The notes below the pieces were generated by a model. It searched no databases, was not told where the DNA came from, and saw nothing but the letters and a program-made list of their open reading frames with translations. Both the position numbers and the translations under genes were made by a program. A stretch of DNA of 37,130 bases, taken from NCBI GenBank assembly GCA_043813895.1, contig JBDRKQ010000005.1, positions 1 to 37,130 on the forward strand. Direction: 5' to 3'. Position 1 is the first letter of the stretch. Each line of letters begins with the position of its first letter. This DNA is from CAZTAR01 sp043813895 (GTDB taxonomy: Bacteria; Planctomycetota; Phycisphaerae; UBA1845; UTPLA1). This document shows, piece by piece, positions 30,502 to 37,130 of the stretch.

Positions 30502-32040
30502 TCACTCGCTGACGGCAATCGGTTGCGTCGCGGTTGGCTGGGGGGAAGTCGACTCGATTGCGTCCGCGGCCGGCAGTCGCCCGCCCACAGCCAGTTCCAA
30601 TTCCACCACGGCAATCCGGTAGTCGCGATCAATACTGACGGCCGCAAGACGCTGCGCAATCAGCGATTCCTGGGCCTCAATCAGTATCACAATACCCTGC
30701 TCGCCGGCCTCGTAGGACTTGCGCGCCAGACCGAGGTTGGCCTCCGCCTGCGGCAGGGCCTGCTCCTCGAAGAATCTCGACAGTTCCGCCGCCGCCTCCG
30801 CAATTGCCTGGGCCTCCTGGACTTGCCGGGCGACGTCATCCAGCAGGTCCTCGTACTCCTTGCGGCTCTGTTGAGCCTTGTAGGATGCCTTGGCGATCTG
30901 AGCCTGATTCTGATCCCAGATGGGCAGCGTGATCGCGACGCTCGGTCCTAGCAACGAGTCGATGATCTGTCGGCGTTCGAGGTTCCGCTCGGCTCGCGTT
31001 TCGATGTCGGGCGCAGTCAGCGCACCATTACGAAGTGAAGCACGAGCGGTATCCGCCAACACTTTCCGCCCCGGAAGTGCCCGGCGTTCCGGACGCTCCC
31101 CATCAACGCCAATCTCAACATGTTGGAAGACGTTGAGGCACTGCCGCCGGGCCTCTTCCTCCGCCGCGCGCACTCGTTCCGCGGCGATCCTGGCGTCCGG
31201 GCGTTCACGCATTGCATGAACGATCAAGGCCTGCTCCGATGGCAGCGATGAGGGCAGGGGCTCTGCCGATGGCGAGAGCGTCCAAGGCGACGCCGATCGC
31301 GCCAGACCGAGCGTACGGGAAAGTGCCGCCCGGGCGACATCCCGATCCCGCTTCAATTCGATCAAGCTGATCTGTACGGCCAATACGTTGGCTTTCAGCA
31401 GATTCACGTCGAGCTGGCCGGTTTCCCCGGCTTTCAGGCGGCTCTCGGCCAAGGCAAGTGATTGCTCCGCCAGATGGAGGTTCTCGGTTCCGATTTCGAT
31501 CGCCTGTTCCAAAGCAGCAAGCCGGTGATAGCGGGATCTCGCCTCGGCAGCCAAAGCGACTCCTTGGCGGACTACCTCAAGGACTGTCTGCTCAAGTTCA
31601 GCCTCGGCAACCCGCTTTCGGACAGGAATCTGCCATAGGTCAACCAACTCCTGGCCCAGACCATAGGATAAGTTGGATCGTCCACCACCCTCGGGCAATC
31701 TGGCGCTGAGCGAGAACGTCGGGTTGGTCAGCAGTGTGGATTGAACGACATCGGCTCGAGAAGCACCAATCGCTGCGAACAGAGCCTGAAACCCCGGTTT
31801 GTTCAACATCGCGACCTGTACGGCTTCGTCTATCGTCAAGCCGTCCGCCAGCAGTGAGCTGATCTTCTCGCCAATGAGTGGCTCGATACCGGGCTCGTAG
31901 ACCTCGTCAATGCCTGTTCGCTCGGCCACCATCCGGCTTGTACGCTCATAGTCGTGGCAAGGATCGACCGAGGCACATCCGGCGAAAACCATGCAGACAA
32001 TGCCGGACACGCCGATCAACGAAACAGTGCGCAAGCACAT
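30502..32040 (-). CDS. Outer-membrane efflux factor (CusC/CzcC-like, TolC superfamily)
   Basis: 512 residues. The signal peptide ends in the lipobox VFAGC (Cys22), as in CusC-type lipidated factors. The rest shows the two-fold TolC repeat: TIDEAVQVAMLNKPGFQALFA opens the first half, with long coiled-coil helices (VRQGVALAAEARSRYHRLAAL; LHLAEQSLALAESRLKAGE). The second half starts near EQALIVHAMRERPDARIAAE and includes GPSVAITLPIWDQNQAQI and LARKSYEAGEQGIVILIEAQ. It forms the trimeric channel of the tripartite pump in the outer membrane. It lies 15 bases after the small gene upstream and 12 before the tiny one. Confidence 0.92.
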   Translation of the reverse strand: MCLRTVSLIGVSGIVCMVFAGCASVDPCHDYERTSRMVAERTGIDEVYEPGIEPLIGEKISSLLADGLTIDEAVQVAMLNKPGFQALFAAIGASRADVVQSTLLTNPTFSLSARLPEGGGRSNLSYGLGQELVDLWQIPVRKRVAEAELEQTVLEVVRQGVALAAEARSRYHRLAALEQAIEIGTENLHLAEQSLALAESRLKAGETGQLDVNLLKANVLAVQISLIELKRDRDVARAALSRTLGLARSASPWTLSPSAEPLPSSLPSEQALIVHAMRERPDARIAAERVRAAEEEARRQCLNVFQHVEIGVDGERPERRALPGRKVLADTARASLRNGALTAPDIETRAERNLERRQIIDSLLGPSVAITLPIWDQNQAQIAKASYKAQQSRKEYEDLLDDVARQVQEAQAIAEAAAELSRFFEEQALPQAEANLGLARKSYEAGEQGIVILIEAQESLIAQRLAAVSIDRDYRIAVVELELAVGGRLPAADAIESTSPQPTATQPIAVSE

Positions 32041-32055
32041 AAGAAACTCGATCGC

Positions 32056-32244
32056 TCAGAAGGGAAAACGATAATGGATACACGCAATCATGTGCTGGAT
32101 CACGCTGATCCACCGCCCAACAAGCTGAGCAGCCCCCGAAACCACACCAACGTCATTCCGGTGTTCAGCAAACCCTGCGCGGTGCAACTTGCAGGCTGCA
32201 TGACAGGCTATGCCGCAATACCCAGTCACAATCAGCGGATCCAT
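32056..32244 (-). CDS. Possible small cysteine-containing protein before the OMF gene
   Basis: A 62-codon frame from ATG 32244 ends 15 bases before the OMF start. It reads MDPLIVTGYCGIACHAACKL, with Cys10-x3-Cys14-x3-Cys18, and ends in a hydrophobic helix-like stretch (VGVVSGAAQLVGRWISVIQH). The ribosome site is weak (AGAGAAT) and I know no family. Its position inside a metal-efflux operon and the three cysteines make a metal-related role imaginable. It may equally be non-coding. Confidence 0.4.
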   Translation of the reverse strand: MDPLIVTGYCGIACHAACKLHRAGFAEHRNDVGVVSGAAQLVGRWISVIQHMIACIHYRFPF

Positions 32245-32539
32245 TTGGCTATTCTCTAACCGCTTGTCTCCATGGTGCGCCCGGTCCGGGATAATCAACA
32301 AGTCGTTCCGCTGCGCCTGAACCGACCTCGACCGTCAAACCACGGGATCGGAGCCCGATCGTCTTGAGAACTGAGAACCCGTAAAAAACGGCTCCCAAGG
32401 TGGTTGCACGCGGTGTGGCCAGATCATTGCGACTTAGCCACGAAGCAGCCACCCTGGGGCCTCGCATGAGTAAGGTACGTTGGCTCCGTCCATCACACCC
32501 AATCCGTGTACAAGGCGCTTTGCACCGCATCCTTCCGGT
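32245..32539. other. Spacer between outer-membrane protein gene and efflux genes
   Basis: Nearly 300 bases. A minus-strand frame of 93 codons (32530-32249) runs through it, but has no recognisable motif and no good ribosome site, so I do not call it. I see no clear terminator, so read-through from the gene at 32540 into the efflux genes is possible. Confidence 0.35.
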
Positions 32540-33517
32540 TCAGAAAGAAATGGTCGCATTAAGGCCCGCGCCGAAGTTGGGCGTTTCTTCGTTGTCATCC
32601 AAGCCGATGACGATACCCGGGCCGACCGTCAAATGTTCGTTCACTTTGTACTCCCCCGAGAACTCGAGCAGATTGACGTTGGCGTGATCTTCTTCCTCGC
32701 TTGACTTAATCACGTAGTCGCCGATCAGGGCGAATTGGTCGTTGACCCGCCATTTGTAGCCCGCCACAGCGCCCCATTGGAAATGGCGGAGGTCTTCAAC
32801 GTTGTCACCATTCGCCGTCTTGACGAAGCCGTTGAGGTACGCCGTTCCGGGGCCGCAATCCTTCGCGATGATCCCCGTCAACGTGCCGTCCACGCCGGAC
32901 GAGTGATAACCGGACGGGATCCGAACCTCGGCCAACGTAGCCAGGGTGGGCATCATCCCGTCTTCCCGCACCCATCGCTGTTGCCAACCGAACTCGAGAT
33001 CGGCGTTGCCTTCTACACCACCGAGCCCCATCTCGACGGGAACGGCTAAGATCAACTGCATGTTTCGCAAGAAGTCGCTGCCGTCAGGCGTATACTCCAA
33101 CTCCGTTTCGAGGGTAACCGGATCGTGCTCCCCGGAGGCCGTCTCCCATCCGAGCGAAAACTCGAGCTCAAACTCGCCAGGACCGCCCGGTTGGCCGTCC
33201 TCGATCGACGTGAAGGAGTCGATCGACTGGCGCTCCGCCACGTCGTCCTCCCCTGGCCCTACTTCCAGCCTGCGCTCCTCGTATGTTTCGGTGGTGGTTT
33301 CCTGATCCAATCCGTCCGCATCGCCATACCGGAGAGACAGGGCCGGATAGCGTTCCGCCGCCTGATCGGTCCGCGGTGTGGCCGCGTGCTGAGGTTGAGT
33401 AGCATCGGTTACCGTTATCCTCGGCGACGACGACTGTGCCGCAACGTCGTTCACAAACGAAACAGACAGCAAACCGACCACAGCAACCATCGTGATAAAA
33501 CGGGCGAGATTCATCAT
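32540..33517 (-). CDS. Outer-membrane beta-barrel protein, MetA/transporter-like
   Basis: 325 residues. A signal peptide (1-28, ending VAAQ) precedes a disordered acidic stretch rich in Thr, Gln and Glu (30-110). From about 112 alternating amphipathic strands follow (GEFELEFSLGWETASGEHDP; VTLETELEYTPDG; GNADLEFGWQQRW; LATLAEVRIPSGY; GAVAGYKWRVNDQFALIGDY), ending in a C-terminal Phe (NATISF), the usual signal for the BAM assembly machine. The strand pattern resembles Phenol_MetA_deg/transporter-type barrels. It is the first gene after a CusR-like box and a TATAAT element, and may lead the efflux operon. Confidence 0.8.
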   Translation of the reverse strand: MMNLARFITMVAVVGLLSVSFVNDVAAQSSSPRITVTDATQPQHAATPRTDQAAERYPALSLRYGDADGLDQETTTETYEERRLEVGPGEDDVAERQSIDSFTSIEDGQPGGPGEFELEFSLGWETASGEHDPVTLETELEYTPDGSDFLRNMQLILAVPVEMGLGGVEGNADLEFGWQQRWVREDGMMPTLATLAEVRIPSGYHSSGVDGTLTGIIAKDCGPGTAYLNGFVKTANGDNVEDLRHFQWGAVAGYKWRVNDQFALIGDYVIKSSEEEDHANVNLLEFSGEYKVNEHLTVGPGIVIGLDDNEETPNFGAGLNATISF

Positions 33518-33565
33518 CTGGTCCTTTTCGTTAAGCAGCCAACAACTCCGTTCGTCGTGCCGCGC

Positions 33566-33585
33566 GGGGTGAGGTCCTTCACCCC
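33566..33585 (-). promoter_or_regulatory. Stem-loop in the leader of the outer-membrane protein mRNA
   Basis: GGGGTGA (33566-33572) and TCACCCC (33579-33585) form a perfect 7-bp stem. It lies in the predicted 205-nt leader between the start of transcription (about 33722) and the ATG (33517). Significance unknown. Confidence 0.35.
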
Positions 33586-33728
33586 TCAGCGCGCCGTACT
33601 ACGTGCCGCCACGCCTTCGGCGGGAGCCATGCTATGCCCTGGGGGGCGTGAGTGCAAACAAAACAAAAACGGTACTTCCTCCAAACCACGCCCTCGGATA
33701 GGACGCTGTTCCGGATAGTATCGGCCGA

Positions 33729-33734
33729 ATTATA
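33729..33734 (-). promoter_or_regulatory. -10 element of the outer-membrane/efflux operon
   Basis: On the minus strand TATAAT (33734-33729) predicts transcription from about 33722. No consensus -35 lies 16-18 bases upstream, which fits an activator-dependent promoter; the CusR-like box is centred about 52 bases upstream of the predicted start. Confidence 0.6.
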
Positions 33735-33764
33735 CCAATGGTGCCTGATGTCATGATGACGCGA

Positions 33765-33784
33765 AGATTACAATCCTGTCATCT
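33765..33784. promoter_or_regulatory. CusR/CopR-like box 2
   Basis: AGATTACA-ATCC-TGTCATCT: two 8-base arms with one mismatch and a 4-base spacer. The core ATGACA-N4-TGTCAT (one change) and the spacing equal those of the E. coli CusR box. Placed upstream of the TATAAT at 33734. Confidence 0.55.
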
Positions 33785-33857
33785 TCGGCTTGCCGGGGCG
33801 GGGCAGTCGCGGCATCCGACAGGAATTCACAGGAATCCGTCTCGGCCGGTGACGGTG

Positions 33858-35873
33858 TCACTGCCGTGGCACGCGGGCAAAGAGGAAACTCCCATCACTG
33901 GCTCCGGCGGTCGATGACGGTGGTTGTGCCACCGGCCCTGCACACGAGCTTCGACCGGGTCCGGCGCCGGCCAATTCTCCAAGCGGAATCATGAAACTCG
34001 GCCAGGAACTGGCTGCGGCTTCCTCGTTCTGTCCGGTCTTGACATTCGTGATGACCACCCAATCATGGTCGTCATGGCCGGCCGAGCCTCGATCGACGCT
34101 GAACAGCTCTCGGGCGCGGGGGTGAAAAAACGGCATGAACATCTGCAAATGACCACGTTGAAACACGACATAGACCGGGTCCGGTGTTTCGAGCAACGCA
34201 CAGATCCTCTCGGCCGCAACCATCCGCAGGTCATCATCATCGACCCCGTCGTCTCGCTCTGCGTTAAGACGGTAGAAATCGACGACATGACGCACGGACC
34301 GCCCGCCATAGAAAACGACCCTCCCGTCCGGACGGTTGCTGGCCCAATGGAGCGGCGTTTCGGCGGGTATGCCAGCGCGATCCGCCTGGCGAACAAGCGC
34401 CGTTGCATCGTTCCCGTTTCCGAGGGCTGAGCCAAGAACGCACCAAACGATTGTGAACACCACGAGTGCGTTACAGCCAACAACGCAAAAGCTCCACTTG
34501 CGACGGGCGAGAAGGAACAAGACGCAGGCCAAGACGATGCCGAAAACGGCGAGCACGGCACAGGCCACGACGCCCCACGCCGCATCGCCACGGAACACCC
34601 AGGAGTACTTGTCCTCTACGACAAGGCCTCCCCCGACGAGTATGGCCAACGCTGCAACAACGATGATCTTGACAGCGGTTCTGACGCGAGCAGAAGAGGG
34701 AGCCGGGTTTCCGAAGAAGAGCCGCTCCAAGACAGGAGCCAGGAGCAACGCACAGCCTGGCAGCACGGGCAGGATGTAGTACGGCTTCTTGAAGCTCATG
34801 ACCGACAAGACGACGAGGCCGATCACGACCCAGTACCACGCATACGTCACCGGCTTCGCATGACGCCGATGGATTCGACGGAATGGGCTGATCAAGGCCT
34901 CCGGCAAGGACAGGCACCACGGAATCAGCATCCCGAAGAGGATCGGCACGTAGTAGGAATATCGCCCGACATGACTGCCCGGATAGTCTCCGCGCACCCG
35001 GTCCAAGTACTCGTACGACCACAGCGACCACGCGTAGGGCTCGCGCCGAGCCACCCAGATCATCCACGGCAGAAACAGCAGCAGAAGCAGAGGAATGCCC
35101 CACCACAGGCCGAGCCGGCTCAGCGCGCGGCGCAACCGGGGCAGCGTGCCGCGAAGACCGATGCGCAGGGCACGCGAGAACGCCGGCGGTCCGCCCGCCG
35201 CCAACAATCGCGTCGGCCGATCACACCACCACCAGACCGCTATCGGCAGGGCCACGACCACCAGAGGCATCGGTCCTTTTGCAAGCATCGCCAAACCCAG
35301 GGCAACGTAGAAGTGAATCTGGTGGACGAGTCTCCTCCGCTTTGTCGCCGCCTGTTGCGACCACCAGAACTCGGCGAACGCCCACGTACAGAAGAGAGTC
35401 AACAGCGATTCGGCCGTCGCGTTGAACGCATAGAGCATCGAACCGACAGTCGTCGCATAGACGAAGGCGGCGATCCAAGCCGTGCGCCGCTCGAACATAG
35501 TGCGGGCGAGGGAGAAGACTATCCAGATGGTCAGGACCGTGCTCAAGACCGATGGAACGCGCGCGACAAAGGCCGTGACCGGCAATCCGGTAGCAGCGTC
35601 ACAGGGAGAAACACTCGCAGCAACGGCGATCAGCCAGGGCGTTAGAGGGGGCTTCACCAGGAAGGGCGTGTCCAGGTAGTGGGGGACCAGCCACTCTCCC
35701 GTTTCGATCGTCTGTCGCGCGATCTGGGCGACGATGACCTCGTGGTCGCCGAGGCTCGGTCCTGTCGTGAGTACCAACAGACCGAGGAGGACGCCCCCGA
35801 TCAGCAGCAAGGCCATTGGACCTCTTGGAAGCACGGCACGCAGGCCGCCGGCAGTCTGCAAACGTCCCTGCAT
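33858..35873 (-). CDS. ArnT/PMT-like membrane glycosyltransferase
   Basis: 671 residues from the ATG at 35873, which has GAAAGG seven bases upstream; ATGs at 35888 and 35939 are alternatives. About twelve membrane segments, with the GT-C signature near the N-terminus: LGDHEVIVAQIARQTIETGE (acidic catalytic Asp/Glu in the first loop), WLVPHYLDTPFLVKPPLTPW, and later FYVALGLAMLAKGPMPLV. This is the pattern of the ArnT/dolichyl-phosphate-mannose family (GT39/GT83), which transfer a sugar from a polyprenyl phosphate to lipid A, protein or other periplasmic acceptors. The C-terminal soluble domain (about 495-671) is Asp- and Pro-rich at its end. Substrate unknown. It lies between the two metal boxes but is not obviously part of that regulon. 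Confidence 0.88.
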   Translation of the reverse strand: MQGRLQTAGGLRAVLPRGPMALLLIGGVLLGLLVLTTGPSLGDHEVIVAQIARQTIETGEWLVPHYLDTPFLVKPPLTPWLIAVAASVSPCDAATGLPVTAFVARVPSVLSTVLTIWIVFSLARTMFERRTAWIAAFVYATTVGSMLYAFNATAESLLTLFCTWAFAEFWWSQQAATKRRRLVHQIHFYVALGLAMLAKGPMPLVVVALPIAVWWWCDRPTRLLAAGGPPAFSRALRIGLRGTLPRLRRALSRLGLWWGIPLLLLLFLPWMIWVARREPYAWSLWSYEYLDRVRGDYPGSHVGRYSYYVPILFGMLIPWCLSLPEALISPFRRIHRRHAKPVTYAWYWVVIGLVVLSVMSFKKPYYILPVLPGCALLLAPVLERLFFGNPAPSSARVRTAVKIIVVAALAILVGGGLVVEDKYSWVFRGDAAWGVVACAVLAVFGIVLACVLFLLARRKWSFCVVGCNALVVFTIVWCVLGSALGNGNDATALVRQADRAGIPAETPLHWASNRPDGRVVFYGGRSVRHVVDFYRLNAERDDGVDDDDLRMVAAERICALLETPDPVYVVFQRGHLQMFMPFFHPRARELFSVDRGSAGHDDHDWVVITNVKTGQNEEAAASSWPSFMIPLGELAGAGPGRSSCAGPVAQPPSSTAGASDGSFLFARVPRQ

Positions 35874-36293
35874 TGCTGAGCCTTTCATCCGTGATGGCCC
35901 TGCCGTTGGCCGGTTCTGGCCTTCCACGTTTCCCGCCATGCTACCAACGAACGGCGAAACCGCCTGTCATCGATTGGCTCGACTCGACGACGTGCATGAC
36001 AGCCGTCTGACCGTCTCGTACCTCGCCTGAGCGCGCCATTTCATCCAGGTGCAGTAGCGTTGTGGCTTCACCGACGTATCGGTGGTCTGCGCTGCGGGAC
36101 CTTGATACGGTCGCCGGTGATAGCCAATGCTCCTGCCACCCGCGGGGTTCGCGCAATGTCGTGGGCTGCGCCTGCTCCCCCGGATCGTGGCTCGGTCGCC
36201 AAACTCGGGCCAACCATCTTGGCCGCAGCCAAAGCCCCGCTGCCGCAGCCGGGTGAATCCTACCGCCTTCATGTCGCACCGCCATTACAGCTA

Positions 36294-36313
36294 CATGACA
36301 AAGCTGTCATGTT
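36294..36313. promoter_or_regulatory. CusR/CopR-like box 1
   Basis: ACATGACA-AAGC-TGTCATGT: perfect 8-base arms with a 4-base spacer. The core ATGACA-N4-TGTCAT is identical in sequence and spacing to the enterobacterial CusR/CopR/PcoR box. It lies about 200 bases before the CusR-like response regulator, fitting autoregulation. Confidence 0.65.
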
Positions 36314-36438
36314 TCCCGCGCTGTTCGCTTGGCCGTGGCATTGTCGTCAGGGCTCCGTATGTCCTCGATCCTCAGGTTGAACCAGGTTGTTGGCTGTATT
36401 AGACTGGTGTGTCCGGCACCTCCTGGAAGCCCTGTGGT

Positions 36439-36479
36439 ACCGGCGCCTCGTCGGTGGGATCACAGGCGGGACGCCTGTG
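36439..36479. repeat. Two adjacent small palindromes
   Basis: ACCGGCG/CGTCGGT (36439-36445, 36449-36455) and CACAGGCG/CGCCTGTG (36461-36468, 36472-36479). The first is related to the hairpin at 3450-3466, suggesting another dispersed repeat family. Confidence 0.5.
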
Positions 36480-36516
36480 CCGCGCTTTGCTTGCGGCCGC
36501 TCGCGGGAGTCTCTCA

Positions 36517-37130
36517 ATGCGGGTCTTGGTAATCGAGGATGAGCCCGGCGTAGCCTCCTTTCTCAAGAAGGGCCTGAGCGAGGCGTCCTACGCCGTGGAC
36601 CTCGCCGACAACGGAATCGATGGCAGCCACCTGGCCTGCACGGGGCATTACGACGTCATCGTGCTCGACCTGATGCTCCCCGGTAAAGACGGCTTCGAGA
36701 TCCTGCGCGACCTGCGAGAACACGCCATTCCCACAGCGGTGATTTGCCTGACCGCACGCGATGCCGTGGACGATCGGGTGAAAGGCTTGGACCTTGGCGC
36801 GGATGACTACTTGGCCAAGCCATTCAGCTTCTCCGAGTTACTCGCCAGAATGCGTGCTCTGCTGCGCAGGGGCCAGGCAGTGAGTGCCAATCCCCTCGTT
36901 GTGAGTGATCTGAAGGTGGACGTTCTCGCGCGGAGTGTTCACCGGGGCTCCAAGCGAATCGACCTGTCTCCCACTGAGTACACCCTGTTGGACTACTTGG
37001 CGCGCAACACGGGACAAGTCTTGTCGCGCACGATGATTCTGGAGCACGTCTGGGACATGAACCAGGACCCGATGACAAACGTCGTCGACGTGCATATCAA
37101 CCGCCTTCGGAAGAAGGTCGATCGCGGGTT
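36517..37130 (+). CDS. CusR/CopR-like OmpR-family response regulator (3' end beyond window)
   Basis: The first 204 codons are present and the gene runs off the window edge. ATG at 36517 has GGGAG seven bases upstream. The receiver domain shows VIEDEPG, the stretch VDLADNGIDGSHLACTGHYD, phosphoacceptor Asp51 in VLDLMLPGKDG, LTARD and LAKPFSFSELLARMRALLRR. The C-terminal winged helix begins with DLKVDVLARSVHRG and contains LSPTEYTLLDYLARNTGQVLSR and VVDVHINRLRKKVD. The receiver is very close to E. coli CusR, which answers to copper/silver through the sensor CusS. The partner kinase probably follows to the right of the window. It likely controls the efflux operon and itself through the two boxes. 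Confidence 0.93.
   Translation, partial: MRVLVIEDEPGVASFLKKGLSEASYAVDLADNGIDGSHLACTGHYDVIVLDLMLPGKDGFEILRDLREHAIPTAVICLTARDAVDDRVKGLDLGADDYLAKPFSFSELLARMRALLRRGQAVSANPLVVSDLKVDVLARSVHRGSKRIDLSPTEYTLLDYLARNTGQVLSRTMILEHVWDMNQDPMTNVVDVHINRLRKKVDRG

Larger units (their letters stand above)
35874..36516. other. Intergenic region upstream of the CusR-like gene
   Basis: About 640 bases without a supported gene. It carries a CusR-like box (36294-36313) and two small palindromes (36439-36479). No sigma70 promoter for the regulator is convincing. Confidence 0.45.

Noticed and set aside
32249..32530. 93-codon minus-strand frame in the efflux operon spacer
   Set aside because: No ribosome site, signal or family motif; left as possible but unsupported.

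Overview
The window looks like chromosome from a GC-rich member of the Planctomycetota, possibly a Phycisphaerae-like lineage. The marks are an H-X9-DG prepilin-like protein, a secreted protein ending in a dockerin-type repeat, a DksA/TraR protein that has lost most of its zinc cysteines, an MFS transporter with a large soluble insert, and several families of short palindromic repeats between genes. The phylum call is an inference from these traits, not a database match.

Positions 1-10,600 are mostly housekeeping. tgt and yajC overlap on the minus strand. A strong sigma70-type promoter drives dksA-like and lspA on the plus strand. A tRNA-His gene, hisS, larC and a small membrane coiled-coil gene form one minus-strand cluster. 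Next come a 47-residue membrane protein, an endonuclease III-like glycosylase and a CPBP membrane protease. Behind the protease lie palindromic repeats, a 105-bp near-perfect hairpin and a clear intrinsic terminator.

Positions 10,570-21,120 are mixed: a lipoprotein alpha/beta hydrolase, nfo, a secreted dockerin-like protein, a prepilin-like protein, a small His/Cys-rich membrane protein, the MFS transporter, a truncated ABC ATPase, a secreted basic protein, queA and an unrecognised cytoplasmic protein. Two 280-bp copies (97% identical) of an internally deleted IS1182-like transposase gene lie 17 kb apart.

Positions 21,343-25,264 hold a two-component pair, a sensor kinase with periplasmic c-type haem motifs and a single-domain response regulator, and an rlmI-like methyltransferase whose promoter predicts a leaderless mRNA.

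Positions 25,511-37,130 hold a heavy-metal efflux locus. On the minus strand the order is outer-membrane protein, small protein, CusC-like OMF, tiny membrane protein, CusB-like adaptor, CusA/CzcA-like RND pump, then a decayed adaptor fragment. An ArnT-like glycosyltransferase separates this from a CusR-like response regulator cut by the window end. Palindromes with the arm sequence and 4-nt spacing of the enterobacterial CusR/CopR box lie upstream of both the regulator and the outer-membrane protein gene, suggesting one metal-responsive regulon.

The observations I rate highest are: a tRNA-His without the G-1:C73 pair next to a eukaryote/alphaproteobacteria-type HisRS; the metal-box regulon; the 105-bp hairpin; a probable AUC start for queA; and the duplicated IS deletion derivative.
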